A stretch of DNA of 64,000 nt, taken from contig JBHGNT010000013.1 in assembly GCA_043228905.1 (NCBI GenBank), positions 18,352,001-18,416,000 on the forward strand. Reading direction: 5' to 3'. Position numbers and translations under genes: made by a program. Origin of the DNA: Azolla caroliniana (lineage: Eukaryota > Polypodiophyta). Under the pieces are notes generated by a model. It ran no database searches and was not told the origin of the DNA. It saw only the letters and a program-made list of their open reading frames with translations. Shown piece by piece: positions 54,480 to 64,000 of this stretch; the stretch's first letter is position 1, and each line of letters begins with the position of its first letter.

Positions 54480-56370
54480 CCTTTCTCACTCTCAATGGTA
54501 CCATTTTCTCTTTATTATTGAAAATAAATAAATGACTTAACTAGATTGAGCCGGTTAAGCAAGGTTCAAGCCGAAGCAAAGCTAAACCATGTATGATATG
54601 TGTTAAGTGATGCACATATCTGAGCGAGTGAATGTGTATGCATGTTGAGCTACCATATTTTACACCGGATTTAGTTCTAGGCAGCAATAACCATGTACAA
54701 TAAACATTCAGTTGAGTAAGCACTTTGATCTTGGGAAAAACGTGTGCATTTAGGGATGACTATGAGGATCATGTTGAATATAAGCACCAAACAACTCTAG
54801 TATCTTCTCTCCCTTCAACTAAAGGGTTAGGAGAATAGCAAACTAATAGAGGGCCTGGACAAAAATGATCCTCCATGTGACATTGGAGATTAGGGGCTCT
54901 GTCCAGCAAACCATGGGCATGTTAGTAGGATATTGGCAGATTGCTCTATAACGAGCACCAATGCTCCCAATGTGTCCATGATCAAATTTGTTCATAGTAG
55001 TAAAACAATAGTAAATGGCACCTTCATCTGGCCATATTGTTTACCACAAAGTTTATGGAGAGTGGTGCCCAATTCCTAGTCGATTGGAACTGGATGAATT
55101 TCTTTATGTTCTAGTAAATCATCAACTTCACCATACCACTTTCACAATTAACAAAGATGCTTATCAAATTTGTCCATAGTAGCAAGATGACAATTAATGG
55201 CGTCTTCATTTGGCCATATTGTTTGCCACAAAGTTTATGGAGAGTGGTGCCAAATTCATAGTCGATTGGAACTCGATGAATTTCTCTATGTTCTAGTAAA
55301 TCATCGACCCCACTATACCACTTTTACAACTAACAAAGATGATTTTCAAATGTCCCTTTCTTTCCATGTTTGAATAGTGATAGAAGTCTCTTCCTTCAGT
55401 AACAAAATCCCCATCTCGATGGATCCCACACTCTACATCACCATTCATACATTGATACTAAATGTCTAGTAGCATTTCTCAACATAATGGACCTTGAATG
55501 GACAAGGATCCTTCATCCTAACAATACCAAAAAGGCTCAAGTTAGGACGACTAGACATATTGGTTTTTTCACTAACTGGATTTATTTATATATATCCATA
55601 AAACACATTATAAAATGCTTACATTCATTTTACAATGGAGGATTCCATGATGGATGATGATGAAATAAAGTAAAATGAAAATAACTCTAGTGTTGCCTTC
55701 AATGACATTCAAGCTTCTATGGACAATTGTTCCCGTGACAAATATGAATGGAAATTACCAACAAGTTCGTTAGAGTACTGTAATTACAATGATGATTACA
55801 ATAAGAGAAATAGTTGTATATTTTCAACTTAACTATGATGCCAAATTATGTTTTAATGATGCATGATTATTTCTTTAATGTAATAATGGTTACAAAAAAT
55901 TATGATCATTGGTTAGTAATCTTATCTTATATCCTTTTTATAACGTCTTATGCATATTGAACTATTTTTCAATCATGCTAGAAATACTACCATTTCTTTC
56001 AAATCTAGTATTTCGCAATATTTCATGCATTACTATACATGACATTAATGTCGTGACTTATACGATTCTAGCATTTCCCATATCATGTTATTTTGGGTAC
56101 TTCAAGTCGTTAATGTAATAAATTCCACCAGTTAAGAACTGGTATAGTGCATGATTGCTGGAGAATGTTACTCCCATTCTTTGGCAATGGTTGATTTTCC
56201 TTATTCTATGAACATAATTCAAAAGTGTTGAAAACATCTCGTTCTATAGTAGTGAGTCATGACATTCTTCAAACTTGAAATAAATGAGGATAGATTAATA
56301 ATGTTATGGGAATAGATATTATATCATCCTTATAGCTTATATGTCCCATCAAACCACATGGATATGATGA
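54480..56370. repeat. duplicated block Q, copy 2
   Basis: This is the counterpart of 46100-47420 plus 49640-51010, without the decayed PPR gene. Within it a ~100-bp stretch (gtttatggagagtggtgcc) is itself repeated, at 55045 and 55235. Confidence 0.78.
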
Positions 56371-57553
56371 TTTATACCGAGAGTTGTGTACAGAGTTTTG
56401 GGATTTGTCCGAGGACCACATGCCCGAGCCGGGATTGAACCTCATCAGCGACTTCGCGGTCGAGAACTACGAGCTCTACCTTATGGACAGACCCTCTAGT
56501 CTGAAGTCTCTTCTCGGATATGATATATATATATCATGTATACATGGCATGTATTTGGCCATTCCAAATCGTCAGAGCTCATTTGTTCAATGCCGCAAAG
56601 TTTGAGCAACTCTATTTATTAATTCTCAATTAGATGAGCCCCAACCATTTTTGTTAAAAAATAAGCAGCACCTAACCTAGGCAATTGTCAATGGAGTTGT
56701 ATAACCATTGCCTAATTTCCTACCTTAATTTCACCAACCATATTGCTCTATGCATATTGTTTCAATTGTTATTCTATGTTCTAACAAATTTGGTTTGTAA
56801 GGAAATTTGTGTCTCAACATTGATTTCTCTATGTATATATGTAAACATGATAAAAACACATTTATTGGTCGACCCCAATTGTTTCATTTATAGCCAATGC
56901 CGCAAGTTTATTTGACTGCGTGTGTATAGAAACATGATGAAAATAAAAAAGACTCCTAGTTTCAGTCAATTTGTCTAGACCCAATAACAACTTTGTTAAC
57001 CTTCTGCTAAATCTTCCTTCTTGTAAATTAGGGCGTTCTTCACACCAAAGGAAAGAATATACTCATTGAACAAGATATTGAACTGAAGATAGCACTACCA
57101 TTTGATCATTTGTGTAAGTTATTTTGCTTAATATTGGTATTATTTCCATAAAGTGCTTACACACATTTGCCTGTTTGTCTCATTGCTCAACATCCAAAAT
57201 TTATCTAGCCTATAACATATAAATAAATTCCTATTTGGTTATTTGTGGAAATTATAATCTGGTAATCTACATACTAACATAATGTGTGCGACTAGCACCT
57301 TATATAAGCTTCTAAGTAAAATATATAATTCACATGATACTTGTTTTTAATTTATGTTGTAGGGAATAGTAAATGGATTCTACCGAATCAAAAGATGGAT
57401 GACCACAACCAAAAAGCTATTAAAATATCGTCTCAAGCTATTGAAACCTATAAAAGCATTACGTTCACTTATCTTTTTCACAATATTTTGAACCAGTGGA
57501 AAGCATATTCTCCTCGGTTTTCTCAAAGCATAGATTATATATTGCTCCCCTAA
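56370..57553 (+). pseudogene. G-domain gene remnant 4 (C-terminal part only)
   Basis: It starts in the C-terminal region of exon 1 (LCTEFWDLSEDHMPEPGLN), lacks an 18-residue in-frame segment, and continues to LMDRPSSLKSLLG. Exon 2 (near 57033-57112, HTKGKNILIEQDIEL) and the last exon (57362-57553, WILPNQKMDDHNQKAI to SQSIDYILLP*) are well kept. The whole G domain and the start are absent. Its last exon resembles the intact gene at 30920 more than the tails of remnants 1 and 2. Confidence 0.85.
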
Positions 57554-58290
57554 TATTAATTATATTCCTGCCAAAATTGAAGCTTTATATGTTTGAATTG
57601 TTACTTGGCATTGTCGATTTTATGTAATGAAAACCTATATTATAATAAGACTTTAGAATGAAAGCAAAGTGTGGTTAATTCAATTAACAAGATCCTAAGT
57701 GAGCCTTGATACCAATAGAAAGATACCATGCATGGGGATGGTCTCGATGCCCTCAAACCATTCCGCCTCAATGCTAATATTTGGTTAACACATTAGCAAA
57801 CATTGTTAGCCTTGTTCTTATTCTTAGAAACCCGTTCAAAAGTTGTTTCTTGTCTTGTATTGATCGGAACATGTTGGTCTTTCATTTTGATCCTTTACTC
57901 TTTTATCATTATTGATATTATTGTGGATCTTTGGACTCTGTCTCCTTTTGCATCCATCTCAAATTATTCTTCTGAAATCGTGTGTTTCATCCATCTCTTG
58001 ATCCAATACCAGCCAAGAGGTTCAACACCCGAATGCAACTATCTAAGGCACATTCATGCAACACTAGAAAAATATATTTTAGTTGTGTTTTAATTCAACA
58101 AGTTTATATAATATAATGTGCAAATTTGTTCCACATAAAGTGGCAATGGTTTTATAAGGGTTCCATATCATTCAATCTTGGTTAATCATCTAGAAATAGC
58201 GAAAGTTATATCTTTGGAGGTTAAAGTAGACACTCAATTCCACATATGTTACATAAATCTGCGGAAACATAGGAGCGAAACTTTGGCAGA
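57554..58290. repeat. downstream flank of remnant 4, homologous to 33435-34440
   Basis: Non-coding. It matches the flank of the intact gene with small indels, up to aaacatagga, after which the two copies differ (PPR fragment in one, a gttgctctatagttg block in the other). Confidence 0.75.
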
Positions 58291-59567
58291 ATCGTTGCTC
58301 TATAGTTGTAATCTACAATTGTGTCATGTACAGTAAAATTAGTGAACCTCTTTATTTCTTGCTGCCAGCGTGGGATTCTATTTACACTTTGAGAAAAGCC
58401 AACCTCAAAAATTTGCCTTGATGCTCCCTCGCGGGAGCTAAGACCTTAAGTTTGATCTCTAATTAAATTGTTTCTTATTAAAGTTTTCCCATTGTGTATG
58501 AATGCCCCATCCATATGCTACGCAAGCTTTCCAGATGCATTTCTTGGCATTATCACCTCTTAAGTACGAGAATAACTTGAATATAAATTATAAGAACATT
58601 TCAAGGCTCCATTCACAAACCATGTTTCACATACCTAGTTCTCTACATTCACTGAAACATTATTCATCATAGGGTGATCTTCAAACGACATGATTCCTCA
58701 AGTGCCCCTCTTACTTCGCGTACATGTTAAGTACCACTGCGGCAACATAGATATAGTTTCTTATTTGCCCATGCTTCAAGACTATAGCATCCCTTACGTG
58801 TGCATGAAGGGTAATCTTTTTTTCCATACGAATGAATTCAACCAGAATATTCAACAAGTCATGTATGATTGCCTCAAATAGTGGTCTATTTCACACATGA
58901 CATCTAAGTATGATATTGGTGATATATCACAACTATTTCAATAACAATCTCAACATCTAAACAAAGATCCAATCCATGATAGCCAAATATTAACATTATT
59001 AATTGCATGATTACCACTTGAAATACATCACTAATAACATGAAGCCAAAGATCCATGTAATCAGTTTTATTACTGTCGCAGTTAATTTCCAGGGAGGTGT
59101 GTTACCCATTATGAGGGCACACAAAAATTAGCAACAGCATTATTTTAAAGAATCTGAACACTGCATACCAATCACTGTGATTTCCCATGGCAGCCATAAA
59201 TAAGTTCAGCATCAAGGCCCTTCACTCTCACATGTTCCCAACTTATCTGACCACCGTTTACATGAACAAATCAATCCATTCTTTGAAGCTTCAATTTGGC
59301 TTTCAGAGAGCAAGAATGACAATTGTTTTCTTCACTTGAGTTTGATTTCCAGTTGGGGCAATGTGGATTTAGCTTATATGCTCATTCCGCTTCTCTTGAT
59401 ATTCATGCTTCTGTTTATCGATTTTGACCACATTTGGCTAATCAGAAGACAAAATCCAAGTGCATTGATACCTTAATATATTGAGCTAGAACTCAAGAGA
59501 GCTGAATGGGAAAGAATACCAAACTTCAGTAGCACAAAATGTCTGTCTAGAATAACATTCTTTGCAT
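58291..59567. other. intergenic sequence downstream of the PPR gene
   Basis: Apart from ~100 bp resembling the 61-codon-reading block of the array (58296-58395), nothing was recognised. The 3' end of the minus-strand PPR transcript should lie here. Confidence 0.55.
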
Positions 59568-62396
59568 CTATTGTAAATAGTCATTCTCGCAAACACAAAT
59601 TCCATCCTCAAGCACATGTAGAATATTTGAATCTTTAATTAGAATCTTTCGTTTCTCCACCCTTGATGTAAGCGCTGCTGAGAAATGGCAGTCAGCACAA
59701 ATTCGCATGTTCTGTATAACATGTATAGGCATATCAAGAGGTGTATTAATCAATGCACATGCAATTGCCAGCATCACAGCATGACCACATTGGTCATCTT
59801 TTCCATCATCAAGAATAGCTTGTGACTCCCAAGCAGGGAGTAGAGAATACCCTTCCAATGATAGCTTTTCTAAAACATCCTGTAACTTAGCATAGATAGA
59901 TGTTCTTTGGGGATGCCTCTTATCACTCGCAACGAATAAATGCACATTCATTCTTCCATCAATCCACCAACAACTTCCTGTTGTCTTCAATGTCTTGGTT
60001 TTTTCTCTCAAATTGATTATTTCGCCAGCCATTGCTTGCATACTGGCAGCGGCATATATATTTCTCATGCTAACATATGCTGAAGCTGCATACTTTCGAT
60101 CAATCTTTAGTAATTGTGCAAACACCCATCTTGCAAGATCAACATTTACCCATTTGTGACAAGCTCCGAGCAGAGCCATAAATAGTGGAAGGTGATCAGA
60201 AGAGGGCACATTGTCAAGCACATGTTTCGCTTTGTCTAATTGCCCAGATCGACCGAAAAGATCGACCATGCACGTGTAGTGCTCTAGAGATGGAGAGAGA
60301 GAATATGTCAAACACATGTCATAAAAAATAAACTGCCCCTCTTCCACTAAACCTGCATGACTACATGATGTGATAAGAACAAGCAAGGTAACAACATTCG
60401 GCTCGACCTTTTCTACCCTCATCTGTCTGAGCAATTCCAGAACAATTTTAGTTTCACCCATTTGGGCATAACCAGACATCAGTGCATTCCAAGAGACGGC
60501 ATCACGCAATAGTAGAGCTTCGAATGCTTCGCGAGATTTCACAAGAAATCCACATTTACCATACATATCCACCAACCCATTGCTAAGCACAAGGTCCTTT
60601 TCTAATAAACCCCGCTTCTTGAGCTCAATATGTATCTTTTCTCCCATTGTGTGATATCCTATGCTTCCACAAGCTTTCATGATCGAAATAAAGGTTACTG
60701 AATCTGGAGATATGTCCTTGATTTTCATCTGCTCAAAACATCGAATTGCTTCATAGCCGAGGCCATGTTGGGCATATCCAGCTATCAATGCATTCCACGA
60801 CACAACATCCTGAATAATAAGCTCTTCAAATACTTCTTGTGCTTTTTCCAGCTTGCCACATTTTGCATACAAGTCAAGCAATGCAGTGCCAAGCACAATA
60901 TCCTTTTCCAATAATCCTCTCTTCCGAACTTCCAGGTGTATCTCTTTTCCCATCTCAAGGCCTCCCATGCTTCCACAAGCTTTCAAGATGGAAACAAAAG
61001 TTATTGCATTAGGAACTATCCCCTCAGCACACATTTGCTTGAAACATTTCACGCCTTCATCTCCGAAGCCATGCTGGGCATATCCAGCAATCAAGGAAGT
61101 CCAAGCCACAACATTTCGCACTGAAAGCTCTTCAAACACTTCTCGTGCCTTCTCAAGCATTCCGCACTTGCAATACATATCCACCAACGCATTTCCTAGC
61201 ACTATGTCTTTACCCAATAAACCTTGCCTCTTGACCTCATTATGTATCTCTTCTCCAAACTCAAGAGACCCGATGCTGCCACAAGCTTTCAAGACACAAA
61301 CAAAAGTCACCGCATTCGGGTAGACTCCTTCGGTCCTCATTCTTTTGAAGCATTTTAATGCTTCATCACTGAATCCATGTTGGACATATCCATCGATGAG
61401 TGCAGTCCAAGACACAATATTCCGCACTGGAAGCTCTTCAAAAATTTCCCGAGCTTTTTCAAGCCAACCAACCTTAGCATACATATCCACAAACGAAGTG
61501 CCGAGAACAATATCCTTTTCCAAAAATCCACGTCTTTTAGCATCCGCATGGATTTGTTCTCCCAGTTCAATGCTTTCCAAAGTACCACAAGCTTTCAAAA
61601 TGCATACAAAAGTGACCGCATTCGGGGATATACCCTCAGCTTGCATCTCTTGGAAACATTCCATAGCTTGATGAACAAGGCCCTGCCGTGAATAAGAGCC
61701 AATGAGGGAGGTCCAAGATACAACATTTCGTTCGGGTAGCTCTTCAAATGCTTTTTGTGCTTTTCCAGGGGCACCACACTTCCCATACATATCCACCACG
61801 GCTCCACCGAGCACAACATCCTTTTCTACCACCAGCAGTTTCCTTACTTGAGCATGTATCTCTTCCCCTCTCACGATATTGCCTATGCTTCCACAAACTT
61901 TCATCAAACAAAGAAAACTTATTGCATCTGGGGGTACCCCTCCTTCTTGCATCTTTTTGAAGCTTTCTATAGCTTCATGATCGTGGCCATGGTTGGCATA
62001 ACCAGACATAAGTGCATTCCATGAAACAGTGTCTCTAACAAGAAGCTCTTTAAACACATTTTCTGCTTCTTTGATGGATCCACACTTCAGGTATGTACTA
62101 AGCAAAGCAGTCGTGACATATATATCATTAGGAATAAAATTTTTGTGGATAGCTTCACTATGTAACCTTCTTGCTTTAGGCATATCTCTCTCTTTCCCAC
62201 ACGATTTGATGAATTCTAACAGCGTATTTCTGCCTCTGTTTCCCTCCTTCTTCGTCTTCATCTCTTGTTTCTCTAGAAGCCATGGTTGTGGATTGTTTCC
62301 TTCGCCAGAGAAATTTGGATTCTCTGAAAACCAGAAAAAGAGAAAAGAAATCAATAAAATAGAAATAAGTAAGACTTTTCCAAGAGAAAGAAACAA
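59568..62396 (-). CDS. PLS-class PPR protein with degenerate DYW domain, 942 codons
   Basis: Six uniform ~101-residue P-L-S triads run from about residue 60 to 690 (repeated pattern KDIVLGxALVDMYxKCG, VVSWxALIxGYAQHG, VTFVxxLKACGSIG). E-type motifs follow (EHYTCMVDLFGRSGQLDKA), then a DYW-like domain. H872, C900, C903 and the CVC pair near the end are present. The catalytic Glu of HxE is Val (GHAVMLA) and the C-terminus is ENDYLQ instead of DYW. PPR proteins of this class bind organelle RNA and most direct C-to-U editing; this one is unlikely to deaminate by itself. The annotated N-terminus is a hydrophobic stretch and may be wrong. Translation could start at the later Met (MKTKKEGNR), or a 5' exon may be missing. 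There are no stops or frameshifts. Confidence 0.85.
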   Translation of the reverse strand: MFLSLGKVLLISILLISFLFFWFSENPNFSGEGNNPQPWLLEKQEMKTKKEGNRGRNTLLEFIKSCGKERDMPKARRLHSEAIHKNFIPNDIYVTTALLSTYLKCGSIKEAENVFKELLVRDTVSWNALMSGYANHGHDHEAIESFKKMQEGGVPPDAISFLCLMKVCGSIGNIVRGEEIHAQVRKLLVVEKDVVLGGAVVDMYGKCGAPGKAQKAFEELPERNVVSWTSLIGSYSRQGLVHQAMECFQEMQAEGISPNAVTFVCILKACGTLESIELGEQIHADAKRRGFLEKDIVLGTSFVDMYAKVGWLEKAREIFEELPVRNIVSWTALIDGYVQHGFSDEALKCFKRMRTEGVYPNAVTFVCVLKACGSIGSLEFGEEIHNEVKRQGLLGKDIVLGNALVDMYCKCGMLEKAREVFEELSVRNVVAWTSLIAGYAQHGFGDEGVKCFKQMCAEGIVPNAITFVSILKACGSMGGLEMGKEIHLEVRKRGLLEKDIVLGTALLDLYAKCGKLEKAQEVFEELIIQDVVSWNALIAGYAQHGLGYEAIRCFEQMKIKDISPDSVTFISIMKACGSIGYHTMGEKIHIELKKRGLLEKDLVLSNGLVDMYGKCGFLVKSREAFEALLLRDAVSWNALMSGYAQMGETKIVLELLRQMRVEKVEPNVVTLLVLITSCSHAGLVEEGQFIFYDMCLTYSLSPSLEHYTCMVDLFGRSGQLDKAKHVLDNVPSSDHLPLFMALLGACHKWVNVDLARWVFAQLLKIDRKYAASAYVSMRNIYAAASMQAMAGEIINLREKTKTLKTTGSCWWIDGRMNVHLFVASDKRHPQRTSIYAKLQDVLEKLSLEGYSLLPAWESQAILDDGKDDQCGHAVMLAIACALINTPLDMPIHVIQNMRICADCHFSAALTSRVEKRKILIKDSNILHVLEDGICVCENDYLQ

Positions 62397-62454
62397 AACC
62401 TTTTTTTCTGTGTTCTGTTAGAATTGGGAGGGATCCACGACAGAGTGTTTCCAT

Positions 62455-64000
62455 GGAGATTTTGCATATTTGAGAACAGAGAAGAAGAAGAAGGGATTAG
62501 AGGGGAGGGTTTTTCAAAATTCCCAAAAAATGCCCCTCTAATTTACCTTAACCCCCAAAATGCCATTCACTCTAAAATAGTTTAGGTCACAGCCTTACCT
62601 TCTCTCAAAGCCTCACCTTCTCTACTTTGCTTGATCACTCTTCTATCCGACATGTTCGTAAGCCGGGTTTCCATCCAAGAACCGTTTCATCTATTTCCTG
62701 TGGGCAACTGTAGAAAAGGGCTCTTATTGAATCAGAAATGGTCATGATAGTTCCAACATCAAGACTACGGGTAAAGTCACATCAAGAGAATGTGCATTGC
62801 CTTTCGACCACTTCCTGCATAGAACCATCGAACGACATTGCAGAAACGTTCGTAGAAAATATGTAAATTTGTGCTCATAGCTCTTTGCTTGTTTACCCTT
62901 TTGCTCTCCCTTCTTCACAAAGAATCAATAAAAAGAAACGTGTTAAATCTTCCATTCATATGTTTTTTGTGCCAAGGGTACTGCCCCATGGCACCAAATG
63001 TGTTTGTAGGCAACCATAAGATTAAAATGTTGTGAATGGATCCTTTGGAGTGTGACTTGTTTATTTAATCAGCACAATTTGTGCTATGGTGAGGTGAATG
63101 ATACCTAGCTAGATGTGGTAACCTGTGTGCATTGTTCGGCATAACAAATCTAACACGTTGTTGATGAATAATATATAGCACTTAGATGCGTTTGGCTCGT
63201 TTGCATAAGCATCGTTGGTGGTTTAAATAGGATTCTAGTAAGGTTCTTGTTTGTTATTTATTTCTCGTGTCATTGTAACCTCACTTGCCACCACTCATAT
63301 GGCTGATTGTATTCAAGCAAATGTTGCAATGCATGTAACCCATAAAATTTGAAATTTGGTTACCTAAACCCTTTAATTATTGGTCGTAGATTTTTCATTA
63401 TGGAAGACGTCATTTCTTTTTACTTTAATGAGATCAAACAAATTCATGGATAAATTTGTGTGCCTTGGTTTCTTTGTTATGCAATAGTAGGGAATGATCC
63501 TTATACAAGTACTTACTTACCCACCTATTCTTCATTCTTGGTGAAATTTGAATCCTAAATGAATGAACATAAAAAGTAAGCAAAATTTCATGAGAATTTC
63601 ATATGAAAATTTTCCCTTGTCAATGTTATCGATTCATGTCAGTGGCAAGTCCTTGACTATCGTTATGAAGATCCAAATCCTCCTCTTGTTTAAACAAAAA
63701 GTTGTCCCATCTCTCGAGACGAGTTCTTCATAGTTGGAGTACAGAGTGAACAAACTGAACAGTAGATGGAGAAGTAGAAAGAAGACGTTTTACAAGATGG
63801 TCGTCATGACACGCCAAGAGTACTCTAATGGTTACAACTCCTCAACAGTCTGTTATCACCATCATCTACACACCTACTAAATTCTGTGTGGGGTAATAGG
63901 GTTATCGCCGAACAGAGGAGAATCTGTTTTACATAACCTCCTTCATGTGGTTTTTCAACATCAGATAGGTAAAATAATTGATGTCCAAATTATGGGACAT
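62455..64000. other. intergenic sequence upstream of the PPR gene
   Basis: AT-rich, with no gene recognised. The promoter of the minus-strand PPR gene should lie in the first few hundred bases. No clear TATA box stood out. Confidence 0.5.

Overview
The window reads as nuclear DNA of a land plant, most likely a fern. The inference rests on three things: plant-type Ty1/copia LTR retrotransposons, an intronless PLS-class PPR gene with a DYW-like tail built of very uniform ~101-residue P-L-S triads (a style known from fern and lycophyte genomes), and AT-rich gene-poor flanks. Nothing looks bacterial. No tRNA, rRNA or CRISPR was seen.

Layout. 1-18.8 kb is a nest of copia elements. Element A (plus, cut by the window edge) and element C (plus, 5' LTR, gag and the start of protease) are followed by a minus-strand D element, the 5' half of element E on the minus strand, a 5'-truncated second D-family copy (F) on the plus strand, and the 3' half of E on the plus strand. 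A 5-bp target duplication (AGAAC) now flanks two LTRs that lie 6.5 kb apart in opposite orientation. This indicates an inversion between two D-family copies. 18.8-24.6 kb holds a small CACTA-like element, a decayed GTPase fragment and a minus-strand copia remnant (G).

24.6-37.9 kb is the distinctive host region. It is a tandem array of three duplicated units, each built around a G-domain (P-loop GTPase) gene. Units 1 and 2 are gutted. Unit 3 carries an apparently intact three-exon gene (631 codons). It is followed by a second, diverged paralogue (565-codon exon 1 plus a Pro-Glu repeat exon) with the same intron phases. Another remnant of the family lies at 56.4-57.6 kb, inside a duplicated block, and one at 20.9-21.4 kb.

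38-40 kb and most of 51-54 kb hold no recognisable gene. 40.3-43.7 kb is copia copy B, a relative of A that shares its internal deletion and several of its stop codons. 44.3-45.8 kb is a minus-strand LINE remnant (ORF1 and endonuclease, no reverse transcriptase). 46-51 kb and 54.5-56.4 kb are two diverged copies of one segment, the first holding a rotted PPR gene. A Mutator-type MITE with a 9-bp target duplication sits at 53.95-54.26 kb. 59.6-62.4 kb is the intact 942-codon PPR gene on the minus strand; a fragment of it, or of a close relative, is embedded in unit 3.

Three genes look potentially functional: the two G-domain genes and the PPR gene. The PPR protein would be expected to act on organelle RNA. 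The G-domain proteins carry N-terminal cysteine clusters, low-complexity linkers, a canonical P-loop and a non-canonical G4 motif; their cellular role is unknown. Everything else is mobile-element or duplicated debris.
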